64,000 nucleotides of DNA from Dyadobacter linearis (GCF_907165045.1 NZ_CAJRAU010000007.1:248001-312000), one strand, 5' to 3'. Numbered from the stretch's first letter, positions 50,893 to 59,624 are shown. Notes: generated from the letters alone by a model not told the origin. Program-made: numbers and translations.

Positions 50893-53165
50893 CAAATTTC
50901 GTCATTTACAATAAACAATATTTTATCTAGTGTCAGGCGATTCGTTTTAGTAGCTATCGTTGCAGACTTTTGTATTCTCAGAAGAAAAACCGGGCCTGAT
51001 TCGATCGGCAGTTTCAGGGTGTTGTAAAAATGATTCGCTAAACGTTGAATTTTGTTCATATCTGTATTGTCGAGTCCGTCACCGTTTTTCATTCGCTCAA
51101 AAAGAACCACCGGTGAATAAAGGATTTCTGCCGCTAGTCCGAGCTTTAAAGCCCGCAGCCAGATTTCCTGAACTATTCTTCCCGAATCAAATGCTTCCTG
51201 TCCCGGTGATGTAACAGAAATAGCGGCAATGCATGGGGAAGTGGCGATCGTGCGGCCGATCAGTCCGGCCACCAGATTTCCACCGTCAATATCTTTCAAA
51301 ATCCCCGCAATCTTTTTGTCTTTTACAATCGAAAGGGCCGTCAATAGGCCAGGATCGGAGGTATAAGTGCTCAGCGGAATGCTGTTTTCACTTTCTGCAT
51401 TTGCCTCTTCATTCGTTTTGATAACCTTCCCGAAAAAGTCAGCATGCCCCTCATCATGCAGTAAAGTCACCAGGTCACAAGCACCGACAACTTCTGCGAG
51501 TGTGCGAATATGGGCCGAATCCTGGATAAAGTCAATCCGCCCGTGTATTATTCCGTGAGCGGCTTGTCCGAGGTAGTCCAGGTCAGTGTCTGTCAATTGC
51601 AGCGATTCTCCCGCTGATCTGTCCGTCGCACGGATATGTATAAATGGCGAAAGCGAAGAGGCAATATCGACTGGTTCCCGGGAGGTAAATTCGATCGTCA
51701 CCACGAGGTCCGGCTCGTTATCTGCCGGAAAAATATGGCTTGTTGCGTGATATCCCAGCTCAGCACTTTTGATCACGACATTCTGAAATGCAGCGCCAAG
51801 TGCAAAATGCGCTAGAATGTCTTTATAATATAGGAATGGCAGCGAGCGTGTTTTGTCATGAAAAAGATGGAGCCGGCCATTTCGGTAAACCCATTTCCAG
51901 GGCTGTACATTACCATAGGAAGGAGCATGAGATGCAGCTTCCACGATTAGTTTAATGTGTTCCGGGTCAAGAAAGATTTCGGGAGGACTTGCGGAAAGCG
52001 AATCCACTGTTGCAATCGCAGCTGCCAGATCGAAAGGTTTCTCCGTGTGGATACTAACAGATTCAGCCGGACTTCCGGCAGTATTGCCCACCAGTTGTTC
52101 CAGATCCACATAATACCTGCCCGATTCTGTAAATTGATCCAGCAGGATCCTTCTTGAAACGTCGGCCACTACGCCGCCGCCCAGGGTTACTGCGCTGGCC
52201 AGCTGCGGCCAGGTGCTGATCGACTGCCCCACTTCCAGCAGCGACGCCCTGCCTCTGAGAGAAGCTTTCGACACATCAATAATCCGCATCACAAGCCCGA
52301 CCCTGTCCGCGGGGGAAATATTTTGCAGCCTTTCTTTGGGAATATCACTCAGCAGGCCGTGCAGTATCGGCCGGTCATTATGAAGATCAAACCTTTCCAC
52401 ATCGAGTAAACCCCTGTCGCTGGTCTCCATTACCACGGGGATACCAAGTGGTCGGGCTGCTTCACGGCATTTTATCTTGATCTCAATATCATCACATTCG
52501 TCGATCAGCAGGTCCAGCTTACCGTCTTTGGTCAAAAAATCATTCAGATTATCCGTAGTGATTCCTTCGGTGTAGCATTCAATGTGAAGGAACGGATCGA
52601 GTTCTGCAATCTCCCGGGCGGTGATCACACTTTTATTGAGGCCGCAGTTGTGAATTCCGGTCCTGATCCTGTTGAGGTTACTCAGTTCCAGCGTATCAAA
52701 ATCGGCCAGCCGCAAGGAGCCGAAAGATCTTTCTGTGGCGAGTGTCAATGCGACGGAGTGCCCAACGGATAGCCCGATTATGCCAATCCGGCGTTTTGAT
52801 AGGGAGTTTTGTTCCTGCAACGTGATTTTGTGCCGGTTGCGGGCGGTGCGGAGTTCGATGAAATCGGCCTCATCCAGCAAGTGCAGGAGGCGGTTTGACC
52901 AGGGATAATATACCCAGCAGCCTTCGAGGTCGGCGTCTTTTTCGGCTGTCCACCCGGCGTACCTTTCGTCGAGCTGTTGGTCGGATAAGCGTTCCCGGGG
53001 ATTTCTGACCTTCATCAGCTCTTTCGACTGAGATTCGAACAAATTCAAAATGAGCGCATTGCGATATTCGCCTGTCAACAAATCAAATTTCTGCCGGTCA
53101 GCATATTGTTCTTTGGGAATGAATACCGGGCGGTAAATTGTGTTTAGGATCGTCTCAGCGTACAT
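50892..53165 (-). CDS. ThiF/E1-like adenylyltransferase fused to nitroreductase domain (Rv1355c-like)
   Basis: 757 residues. N-terminal extension 1-120; E1/ThiF/MoeB Rossmann domain about 121-345 with glycine loop IGIIGLSVGHSVAL, acidic strand end LADFDTLELSNLNR (Asp and Asn-Leu-Asn-Arg of E1 enzymes) and LLIDECDDIEIK; nitroreductase-type FMN domain about 395-740 with ASHAPSYGNVQPWKW, DILAHFALGAAFQN and LRALKLGLAAEIL. The CxxC zinc pairs of MoeB/ThiF are not visible. E1 domains adenylate a carboxylate; nitroreductase domains reduce or oxidise with FMN. The fusion resembles the mycobacterial Rv1355c type, whose product I do not know. First gene of the operon. Confidence 0.85.
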   Translation of the reverse strand: MYAETILNTIYRPVFIPKEQYADRQKFDLLTGEYRNALILNLFESQSKELMKVRNPRERLSDQQLDERYAGWTAEKDADLEGCWVYYPWSNRLLHLLDEADFIELRTARNRHKITLQEQNSLSKRRIGIIGLSVGHSVALTLATERSFGSLRLADFDTLELSNLNRIRTGIHNCGLNKSVITAREIAELDPFLHIECYTEGITTDNLNDFLTKDGKLDLLIDECDDIEIKIKCREAARPLGIPVVMETSDRGLLDVERFDLHNDRPILHGLLSDIPKERLQNISPADRVGLVMRIIDVSKASLRGRASLLEVGQSISTWPQLASAVTLGGGVVADVSRRILLDQFTESGRYYVDLEQLVGNTAGSPAESVSIHTEKPFDLAAAIATVDSLSASPPEIFLDPEHIKLIVEAASHAPSYGNVQPWKWVYRNGRLHLFHDKTRSLPFLYYKDILAHFALGAAFQNVVIKSAELGYHATSHIFPADNEPDLVVTIEFTSREPVDIASSLSPFIHIRATDRSAGESLQLTDTDLDYLGQAAHGIIHGRIDFIQDSAHIRTLAEVVGACDLVTLLHDEGHADFFGKVIKTNEEANAESENSIPLSTYTSDPGLLTALSIVKDKKIAGILKDIDGGNLVAGLIGRTIATSPCIAAISVTSPGQEAFDSGRIVQEIWLRALKLGLAAEILYSPVVLFERMKNGDGLDNTDMNKIQRLANHFYNTLKLPIESGPVFLLRIQKSATIATKTNRLTLDKILFIVNDEI

Positions 53166-53557
53166 GTTGTAATTTTCGGAGGGCGCCTCTGAGAAAAGTC
53201 ATTTTCCTTGTTTTAAGTTTTACAAAAATGTTCTTGATCTTAGTGTGCGCCATTTTGATTATCCAACCCTACCAGTAAAAAAGTGTATTGGCAACAGTTG
53301 CTTAAACATTTACAAATTGCTGAAATTATTTTTGTAAAACTACCACCAACGCACCGCTGCTGAAAATATTTGAAGAACGGTTACAAAAATATTTGACGAA
53401 TAATGCCGTAAACCAGTTGCTCTCAGCTTGTTTGCAATTGTCTGCCGAGGTTACGTACCCGAATTTCGATTCAAGAATGTAGAATTATCTTTATATTATC
53501 ATTGAGCTTACGATATTTGCAGTTACAACCAAGCCACCTCAAAGTTTAAATTTGATA
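53166..53557. other. Divergent intergenic region of the E1-GNAT-kinase operon and receiver gene
   Basis: The gap of about 390 bp shows no gene. It is AT-rich with several ACAAA/TTTGT motifs. On the minus strand TATTTTTG (53384-53391) matches the -7 consensus and could serve the operon, leaving a leader of about 210 nt. On the plus strand GATATTTG (53512-53519) is one mismatch from the -7 consensus, about 39 bp before the receiver ATG. Confidence 0.4.
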
Positions 53558-54025
53558 ATGGAAACTAAAGGGAAGATTAGCGTACTCTATGTGGACGACG
53601 AGATCAATAACCTCAACTCGTTCAAAGCAGCTTTCAGAAGAGACTTTAATATACTTATAGCCACGTCCGGCCGGGAGGGTTTGGAATTGTTGAAACACAA
53701 CATTGTGCATGTGATCATCACCGATCAACGCATGCCTGAAATGACGGGGGTAGATTTCCTGATTGAAGTATTGAAAGAATACACTGATCCGGTCCGGATC
53801 CTGCTCACTGGGTACACTGATATTTCTGCTGTGATAGATGCGGTCAACAAGGGACATATCTACTATTACCTCAATAAACCCTGGGACGAGCAGCAGCTAC
53901 GTATTATCATTAAAAATGCATACGAGATATTTCACCTGCGGGAAGAAAACAAAGAGCTGATCGAAAAGTTACTCGATGTAAACGGGCAGTTAGAATTTCT
54001 TTTGAGACAAAATCTTCTTTCCTAG
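53558..54025 (+). CDS. Response regulator receiver with short coiled tail
   Basis: ATG at 53558 (METKGKISVLYVDDE); a TTG two codons earlier is less likely. 155 residues: receiver with VDDEINNLNSF, phospho-Asp56 in VIITDQRMPEMTG, LLTGYTDISAVIDAVNKG and KPWDEQQLRII, then a helical tail (120-155). The DQRMP, TGxTD and NKPWD-type segments match the receiver of the kinase at 46942 closely, so they belong to one subfamily and may share a phosphodonor. It is divergent from the E1-GNAT-kinase operon. The last 36 bp overlap a convergent small gene. Confidence 0.9.
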   Translation: METKGKISVLYVDDEINNLNSFKAAFRRDFNILIATSGREGLELLKHNIVHVIITDQRMPEMTGVDFLIEVLKEYTDPVRILLTGYTDISAVIDAVNKGHIYYYLNKPWDEQQLRIIIKNAYEIFHLREENKELIEKLLDVNGQLEFLLRQNLLS

Positions 54026-54211
54026 GCGCAGCAGGCGCGGGCGATCTTCACTCCTTGGTAAAAGCAGCGTTTTGAAATTGGTCATAGCGGGTACCATACC
54101 TTTAAGCAGGTAAGTAAGCACCGAGAATGCCGAAGTAACGAGAATCGCGAAAAACAGGATCGCCGTGAAGAGCAGATTTCCTATTGCTTTGAAAAATATG
54201 ATAATGTCCAT
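53990..54211 (-). CDS. Small membrane protein, 73 aa (tentative)
   Basis: ATG at 54211 (MDIIIFFKAIGNLLFTAIL). One long or two short membrane helices (residues about 3-38) precede a basic tail (PRSEDRPRLLRLGKKILSQKK). Its 3' end overlaps the receiver gene by 36 bp in the opposite direction. No family recognised. The hydrophobic-then-basic layout supports coding; the overlap argues for caution. Confidence 0.45.
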   Translation of the reverse strand: MDIIIFFKAIGNLLFTAILFFAILVTSAFSVLTYLLKGMVPAMTNFKTLLLPRSEDRPRLLRLGKKILSQKKF

Positions 54212-54392
54212 CTTCTGATAAGTTAGCGTGTTGACTCTGTTTGATATAAAATCGTACCAGCACCTTATACTTTGCTTCAAAATCAGCTTCTTCGATGTTC
54301 TCTCCCTTAGCTGGTATCCTTTTTTAAGAATAAATAATGTGCTTGGGAAACTGATCCAAAGCCGCATTTTACCAGCTAAACCATTTTCAATC

Positions 54393-54554
54393 ATGAAAAA
54401 AATTGTCGCAATAGGCGTGATATCCGGAGTTATTTTATTTGTTTACCTGAATTCCCTCGCCAGACAAATGGACGGGAAGTTGAGAAAGGAAAAAAAGGAC
54501 GGAGAAATTGCTAAAAAAAACGAAACAGAAGGGTATTTTTACCATCAATCCTAG
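54393..54554 (+). CDS. Small membrane-anchored protein, 53 aa (tentative)
   Basis: ATG at 54393 (MKKIVAIGVISGVILFVYL) begins one TM helix, followed by a very charged tail (DGKLRKEKKDGEIAKKNET). The layout is a signal anchor with a short helix outside. No family recognised. A longer frame upstream lacks a sensible start. It lies 54 bp before the esterase gene on the same strand. Confidence 0.5.
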   Translation: MKKIVAIGVISGVILFVYLNSLARQMDGKLRKEKKDGEIAKKNETEGYFYHQS

Positions 54555-54608
54555 TAAGACCGGGAAACCGGCTCTACAAAACAAAGACGGTAAAGCGTTC
54601 TGAGGCCA

Positions 54609-55742
54609 ATGCTGAGAAAAATATACTTCTGGAGTGCCTTTACCATGATCGTCTGGCTGTGTACCAACTGCGGCGGACCGTCGGTGGTGCGTCCGCTGCC
54701 GGAGCCGGGAGGGGAGGATACTACCGGCATTGATACCTCCGTTGTGACCGATCCTGATACAATGATCGTAGATACACTCCCGGTCGTTGACCGGGATTCT
54801 GCTTTTGCATTATCAAACCGCTTCGGCACAATCAACATTTTCACAGAGGCTGACCTGGTAAAAAAAACCGGCGTTTATTATAAAGCGAACGATTTTATAG
54901 GCAGGCCAGTCACGCTGGATTACAGCTTCATTTATGCAACGAAGGACACGATGCAGCGCAAGCCTTTTGTATTAATGGTACATGAAGGTGCATTTCTGTT
55001 TGGTACGCTGGACAACGAAATGGGCAAAGCGACGTGGCTCGCCAGAAAAGGTTATGCGGCGGCTTCTATCAATTATCGTTTGGGATTTAATGGCGGGAGC
55101 GAGCAAAACGCCTGTGGCGGCAACAATAGGGAAATTGTGCAGGCTGTGTACCGCGCTGTGCAGGATACCTACGCGGCACTCCACTATTTTGCCGGCAAAG
55201 CCGACGAGCTGAATATTGATCCGGCGCAGATGATACTGGCTGGCAGCAGCGCAGGTGCTATTACAATATCTGCATTGCTATATATGCGTGAAGCCGATTT
55301 TGAAGCATTGCTTCCCGGGATAGTCAAAACCCTCGGGCCACTTGATCCTAACCCGAAAGGCGCGCCTTACAGGGTACGCGCTCTGCTTTCTTATATGGGT
55401 TACGGTGTTTTCAAGAGCAGCTACATTACTGCGGCAAATGCCAAGCCGACTGTGTTTTTCCAAAGAACAGGGGATAATGTGCTGCCTTACCAGAAAGGTA
55501 CTTTCCTTTCCTGCCCATTTTATCTCAGCTCCGAAGGCGCCAAGCCTGTTTCGGATCAGCTCAGACGATTGAAGGTTGCATTTGAACTGAACTATCAGCC
55601 TGAACAAGGCCACCACCTTAGCTATACCGAAGAATATGTAACGAACCGTTACGCGCAATTCATGAAGCGGCTCTGGGCTGGCAACCGGCACCAGATCGTA
55701 AATGAAAACTTCAAAACGGTAGAGGATATTGAGATAAAATGA
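54609..55742 (+). CDS. Alpha/beta-hydrolase (carboxylesterase-like) lipoprotein
   Basis: 377 residues. Lipoprotein signal with lipobox CTNC (near residue 21), then a Pro/Asp/Thr-rich linker (about 25-65). Alpha/beta-hydrolase core: oxyanion segment VLMVHEGAFLFGT (HEG in place of the HGG of HSL/carboxylesterases), ASINYRLGF, nucleophile elbow LAGSSAGAITIS (GxSxG), and a late His in PEQGHHLSY. It probably hydrolyses ester substituents at the cell surface or in the periplasm. Its stop abuts the convergent acyltransferase-3 gene. Confidence 0.83.
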   Translation: MLRKIYFWSAFTMIVWLCTNCGGPSVVRPLPEPGGEDTTGIDTSVVTDPDTMIVDTLPVVDRDSAFALSNRFGTINIFTEADLVKKTGVYYKANDFIGRPVTLDYSFIYATKDTMQRKPFVLMVHEGAFLFGTLDNEMGKATWLARKGYAAASINYRLGFNGGSEQNACGGNNREIVQAVYRAVQDTYAALHYFAGKADELNIDPAQMILAGSSAGAITISALLYMREADFEALLPGIVKTLGPLDPNPKGAPYRVRALLSYMGYGVFKSSYITAANAKPTVFFQRTGDNVLPYQKGTFLSCPFYLSSEGAKPVSDQLRRLKVAFELNYQPEQGHHLSYTEEYVTNRYAQFMKRLWAGNRHQIVNENFKTVEDIEIK

Positions 55743-56897
55743 TCAGGCCCGGGCTTCCTGCGCCTTTTCACGCTTTTTTCTACTTTCCATCATTGGGAAA
55801 AGTGATTTGAGAAAATTAGAAAATCTCAGCTCTAAATAATGATAAGATAATTGCGAAAGCGTGAGCGTGACTGAAAGCGACAGGAATAGCATAGCTGTGC
55901 CCGATCCAAAAACAGGGTAGCCGAGTTTGGCAAAGAATATAGGGATAATTACCAAAACCGGCATGTGGATCAGGTAAATGGAAAACGACATATCGCCTGT
56001 CCGTACCAGCCAGGCGGGGAAATGCAACCGGGTGCCGGATTCATGGAAAATGATCGCGAAGAACAATGCAAATGCGCCGAAACCCCACTGGAATGGACCC
56101 AGCCCGCCAAAGAACCCAGATAAATATTGCCAGATCACCAGCAGTACCACCGCAGAAGTAAGTCCTTTTCTTGAAAACAGGGAAGTGAAAAATGCGTGCG
56201 TGACGGGGTTAATGTAAAGGAGCCCGATGATTACGCCGTAGACAAAATTCCATATAATCGGGTTAGTGATCATATTCAGGTAACCTGAACCAAAGTCGGG
56301 AGACTGATCCGGCTTAAAGGTAAAATAGCCTGCGGTAACCGGAATAACGACGAGCGTGATCAGAATTAGTAAAAAGAAAACCGGCCACCGGTATCTTGCA
56401 AAGAACAGCGAGACAGCGATTAGCAAATAGAAATAGATCTCGTAGTTAAGACTCCACCCGACAGAAAGTGTCGCATTACCATAAAATGGCGGGTCGGTGT
56501 GAGTGAGCGGGATGAATAGCAGGCTCATGATCAGGTCTTTCATGAATCTGCTATCGGCCGAAAATCCGTGGTGGATATAGTAAAACCAGAGCGTCATAAT
56601 CGCGTAGGTCGGCCAGATCCGGACAAACCTTTTTACCATAAACTGGTAAATCGCCAGCGGCGACGACCGCATATTGCGGGTAATGTAAACCATAATAAAC
56701 CCGCTGATCACAAAGAACAAAGCCACACCGGCCGGGCCTGAACTGAACAAAAAATCGACTTCCTGTTTGAAAGGCTCACCTTTCGAGAAAACGTCTTTAG
56801 AATGAAAAACCGTGACTATGAGCGCTGCGATCGCCCTGAGTATCTGAATGCTGTCAATCTTGGAATCGTTACGGGGCAGTGTTGGCGCTTCGATCAT
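55743..56897 (-). CDS. Acyltransferase 3 (OafA/YrhL-type) membrane protein
   Basis: ATG at 56897 (MIEAPTLPRNDSKIDSIQI) gives 384 residues; the open frame extends 41 residues further with no membrane character. About ten TM helices. Family motifs: IQILRAIAALIVTVFHS (R-x10-H, catalytic His in TM1), GVALFFVISGFIMVYI, the basic FMVKRFVRIWPTY and LSVGWSLNYEIYFYL. Such enzymes move acetyl or other acyl groups onto extracytoplasmic sugars. Its target is unknown. Lying opposite an esterase may be chance. Confidence 0.9.
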   Translation of the reverse strand: MIEAPTLPRNDSKIDSIQILRAIAALIVTVFHSKDVFSKGEPFKQEVDFLFSSGPAGVALFFVISGFIMVYITRNMRSSPLAIYQFMVKRFVRIWPTYAIMTLWFYYIHHGFSADSRFMKDLIMSLLFIPLTHTDPPFYGNATLSVGWSLNYEIYFYLLIAVSLFFARYRWPVFFLLILITLVVIPVTAGYFTFKPDQSPDFGSGYLNMITNPIIWNFVYGVIIGLLYINPVTHAFFTSLFSRKGLTSAVVLLVIWQYLSGFFGGLGPFQWGFGAFALFFAIIFHESGTRLHFPAWLVRTGDMSFSIYLIHMPVLVIIPIFFAKLGYPVFGSGTAMLFLSLSVTLTLSQLSYHYLELRFSNFLKSLFPMMESRKKREKAQEARA

Positions 56898-57069
56898 ATT
56901 TAAATGGAAATTATCATTTTCAGTTCCTGCCGGCTTGCGCGTATATTGTGCGCCAAAAATGGAGTAATTTCTTTTGAAACGCAGACATTTTGTTGAGAAA
57001 ATAAACGCAAGGCTGCGCACGGCATAATTTTTACCCTGCGAAGTTAACTAAGCCTATAATTTCGGATAC

Positions 57070-57498
57070 ATGAACGAACAACTGATCGTAAAGCAGGAAA
57101 TACTGATTGAAGCGCCCGTTTCCAAAGTTTGGGAAGTGCTCATCGCCCCCAAGTATATCAGGCAATGGGACGATCTGCCGCAGGATTTTGGCGATTACTA
57201 CCTGGAAGTCGGCCGGGTGATTGAATGGACCGGTTCTACGCGCCTGACAGTAACAGAATGCGAACCGCACGAGAGACTGGCGATGAAACTTTATGCATTC
57301 AAATGGGAGCTTCCCCCGGCTTCCTATGATATCGCGTATACTTATCAGCTTTCGATTGAATACAACGGAACACGTTTGTCACTACAAATCGGAGATTTTT
57401 CCGCATTGCCCGAAGGTAAGAACTACTACGACAGCTCGCTCGAATTTGCAGGCGCAGCACTGGAAAAGATCAAAAGTTTAGCCCAAAACAGGATGTAA
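57070..57498 (+). CDS. SRPBCC/AHSA1-like domain protein
   Basis: 142 residues, single START-like fold: EQLIVKQEILIEAPVSKVW and LIAPKYIRQWDDLPQDFGDY, then the beta strands VIEWTGSTRLTVTECEPHERL and YTYQLSIEYNGTRLSL with the long C-terminal helix EFAGAALEKIKSL. Members bind hydrophobic ligands or act as Aha1-like chaperone cofactors; nothing specific can be read. It lies 44 bp before the MerR gene, on the same strand. Confidence 0.8.
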   Translation: MNEQLIVKQEILIEAPVSKVWEVLIAPKYIRQWDDLPQDFGDYYLEVGRVIEWTGSTRLTVTECEPHERLAMKLYAFKWELPPASYDIAYTYQLSIEYNGTRLSLQIGDFSALPEGKNYYDSSLEFAGAALEKIKSLAQNRM

Positions 57499-57513
57499 TG
57501 GTAGAGCGGTAAT

Positions 57514-57521
57514 TATCTTTG
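57514..57521 (+). promoter_or_regulatory. Candidate -7 box of the merR gene (TATCTTTG)
   Basis: TATCTTTG fits TAnnTTTG and lies 21 bp before the MerR start codon, just after the stop of the SRPBCC gene. This suggests that the regulator and M28 peptidase can be transcribed on their own. No obvious -33 box. Confidence 0.4.
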
Positions 57522-57542
57522 TAAGACTCGCTTAAGAATACC

Positions 57543-57854
57543 ATGGAACCAAAGGCAAAGCTTTATTACGACATCAATGAGGTAGCGGAACTGCTTAAAG
57601 TGGAAGCGCCGACGCTCCGTTTCTGGGAAAAGAAATTTCCTCAGCTGGACCCCAAAAGGGACGCCAGGAACAGACGAAGGTATACCGAAAGGGATATTGA
57701 GATCATCAAAAAGATCATGCACCAACGCGAAAAGCAGGGGCGCACCATCAAAGGTACCCGCGAGCAGCTGCGGAGAAAAGAAGAATCTGAACTGATGATC
57801 CAGCGATTAATGCGTGTACGGAAGTTTCTGGTGGAGCTGAAAGACAATTTGTAG
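57543..57854 (+). CDS. MerR family DNA-binding regulator
   Basis: 103 residues, little more than the winged helix-turn-helix: YYDINEVAELLKVEAPTLRFWEKKF followed by the wing ARNRRRYTERDIEIIKKI and a basic helix (EKQGRTIKGTREQLRRK). There is no C-terminal effector domain or metal-binding cysteine. Short MerR proteins of this kind are common in Bacteroidota, and many are of unknown regulon. It lies 30 bp before the M28 peptidase gene and may control it. Confidence 0.9.
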   Translation: MEPKAKLYYDINEVAELLKVEAPTLRFWEKKFPQLDPKRDARNRRRYTERDIEIIKKIMHQREKQGRTIKGTREQLRRKEESELMIQRLMRVRKFLVELKDNL

Positions 57855-57884
57855 CCTTCAATTTATTCCTTTTAAAGATATTAA

Positions 57885-59111
57885 ATGAAACACCTGTTTT
57901 GTCTTGCATTCAGTGCTCTTATCTCTTTCGGGGCCGCAGCGCAGACTTTCGAAACGGCGTCACTTCGTCGGCATATTACCTTCCTGGCTTCCGATGATCT
58001 GGAAGGTAGGGGTACTGCCAGCCTGGGCGAGATCCGGGCGGCCAATTATATAGCAGATCATTTCAAAAGTTTGGGATTGAAACCTGCGGGGACCGGCGAC
58101 AGCTATTTTCAGCCTTTTGAAGTTTCCTTTGCGATCGAGGGAAAAGCGCATTTAATGACTGGCCGGAATGTGGTAGCGTTGCTGGATAATGGCGCGGCTA
58201 AAACCATTGTGATCGGCGCGCATTATGACCACCTTGGGAAAGGTTTCCAGGGCAGCTCGCTTTCGCCGGACAGCAAAAATATGATCCATAATGGAGCTGA
58301 CGATAATGCGTCGGGAACCACGGGCGTAATGGAACTGGCGAAGTACTTTGCCGAAAACAATGTTAAGGAGAAACATAACTATCTTTTTATAGCTTTTTCA
58401 GGCGAAGAGCTGGGGCTGATCGGTTCGAAACATTTTACCGAAAAACCCACTATTCCACTGGCTTCTATGTCCGCGATGATCAATATGGATATGATCGGGC
58501 GGCTGGATGAAACGAAAGGTATGATCGTCTCAGGGTGGGGGACGAGTCCCGTGTGGGGAAAGCTGATCCCGGATCTTGCAAAAAAGCAGAATTTGAAATA
58601 TACAGTCGATTCATCAGGTGTCGGCGCTTCGGACCATACTTCCTTTTATCTCAAAAATATCCCGGTTGTGCAGTTTTTTACGGGCGCGCATGGCGACTAT
58701 CATAAGATTTCAGACGATCCTGACAAGATCAACTACGAAGGAGAAGCCAGGATCCTGTCACTCATCGCCGGCCTGCTCACTAAGCTCGACAATGAAACCG
58801 GTGAACCCGAGTTCGTAGCTGCCGGCAACCCGCATGCAGGGGAGACGACCAGCAATTTCAAGGTGACGCTTGGGGTGATGCCGGATTATAGTTATTCTGG
58901 AAAAGGTCTTAGGATCGACGCAGTTTCTAAGGCTCGCCCTGCTGAAAAAGCGGGCATATTACCTGGAGATGTGATTATGAAACTGGCTGGCGAGGAAATC
59001 GGCACTATTTATGATTACATGGAAATCCTGAGCAAACACGAAAAAGGCCAGCAGGTAGATGCAGAGTTTATACGCGGCAAAGAAACCAAAAAGGTGAAAA
59101 TTACTTTTTAA
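57885..59111 (+). CDS. M28 family aminopeptidase with C-terminal PDZ domain
   Basis: 408 residues with a signal peptide (1-19, FGAAAQ). The co-catalytic zinc peptidase motifs are in order: IGAHYDHLG (His and Asp ligands), GADDNASGTTGVMELA (bridging Asp), IAFSGEELGLIGS (catalytic Glu-Glu), MINMDMIGRL (Asp) and FFTGAHGDYHK (His). A PDZ domain fills about 310-408 (GLRIDAVSKARPAEKAGILPGD). It should release N-terminal amino acids from peptides in the periplasm. Its stop lies 3 bp from the stop of the convergent phosphodiesterase gene. Confidence 0.92.
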   Translation: MKHLFCLAFSALISFGAAAQTFETASLRRHITFLASDDLEGRGTASLGEIRAANYIADHFKSLGLKPAGTGDSYFQPFEVSFAIEGKAHLMTGRNVVALLDNGAAKTIVIGAHYDHLGKGFQGSSLSPDSKNMIHNGADDNASGTTGVMELAKYFAENNVKEKHNYLFIAFSGEELGLIGSKHFTEKPTIPLASMSAMINMDMIGRLDETKGMIVSGWGTSPVWGKLIPDLAKKQNLKYTVDSSGVGASDHTSFYLKNIPVVQFFTGAHGDYHKISDDPDKINYEGEARILSLIAGLLTKLDNETGEPEFVAAGNPHAGETTSNFKVTLGVMPDYSYSGKGLRIDAVSKARPAEKAGILPGDVIMKLAGEEIGTIYDYMEILSKHEKGQQVDAEFIRGKETKKVKITF

Positions 59112-59114
59112 ACC

Positions 59115-59624
59115 TCAGTTAATAGCTCCCCGTTTCCCAAGTTCAATCGCCTCCATCTGGCTGATCAGCCCGTCATGCATATTGAAGCGCAATACCGTGC
59201 GGATCTTGTGAAAACCTTCTTTTCCCGCCGCGCCGGGATTAATGTAAAGCATATTGTTCAGCTTCGGGTCGCGGATAACGCGCAGAATATGTGAGTGGCC
59301 GCAAATGAAAATGTCGGGCAGTGTCGATTTCAATGTTGGCATCACGATTGGGTTATATCTAGGTGGCGCGCCGCCAATGTGCGTGATCCAGATTCGAAAT
59401 CCTTCGAGTTCGAAATGCTGGTGCTCCGTGGTGCGGATCTGAATTTCACTATTATCAATATTCCCGAATACCATCCTGGTCGGCTTGAATGCTTCCAGCT
59501 TTTCAATAATCTCCACCGAGCCAATATCCCCCGCGTGCCACACTTCGTCACAATTGGAGAAATGACTGAAAATCCTTTCGTCCAGATAACCGTGTGTGTC
59601 CGATAGCAAGCCGATACGCTTCAT
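59115..59624 (-). CDS. YfcE/MJ0936-type metallophosphodiesterase
   Basis: 169 residues, cytoplasmic. The compact calcineurin-like fold shows all metal motifs: GLLSDTHGYLD, VWHAGDIGS, FGNIDN, ITHIGG and FICGHSHILR, then YINPGAAGKEGFH. It belongs to the small phosphodiesterases of the YfcE group, active in vitro on model phosphodiesters or cyclic nucleotides; the physiological substrate is unknown. Single gene, divergent from the beta-barrel gene across an AT-rich gap of about 270 bp. Confidence 0.92.
   Translation of the reverse strand: MKRIGLLSDTHGYLDERIFSHFSNCDEVWHAGDIGSVEIIEKLEAFKPTRMVFGNIDNSEIQIRTTEHQHFELEGFRIWITHIGGAPPRYNPIVMPTLKSTLPDIFICGHSHILRVIRDPKLNNMLYINPGAAGKEGFHKIRTVLRFNMHDGLISQMEAIELGKRGAIN

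Noticed and set aside
50892..53165. E1/ThiF protein as part of a CBASS or ubiquitin-like antiviral system
   Set aside because: No CD-NTase, E2, JAB peptidase or ubiquitin-like gene lies nearby, and the E1 domain is fused to a nitroreductase, which fits the Rv1355c-like type instead.
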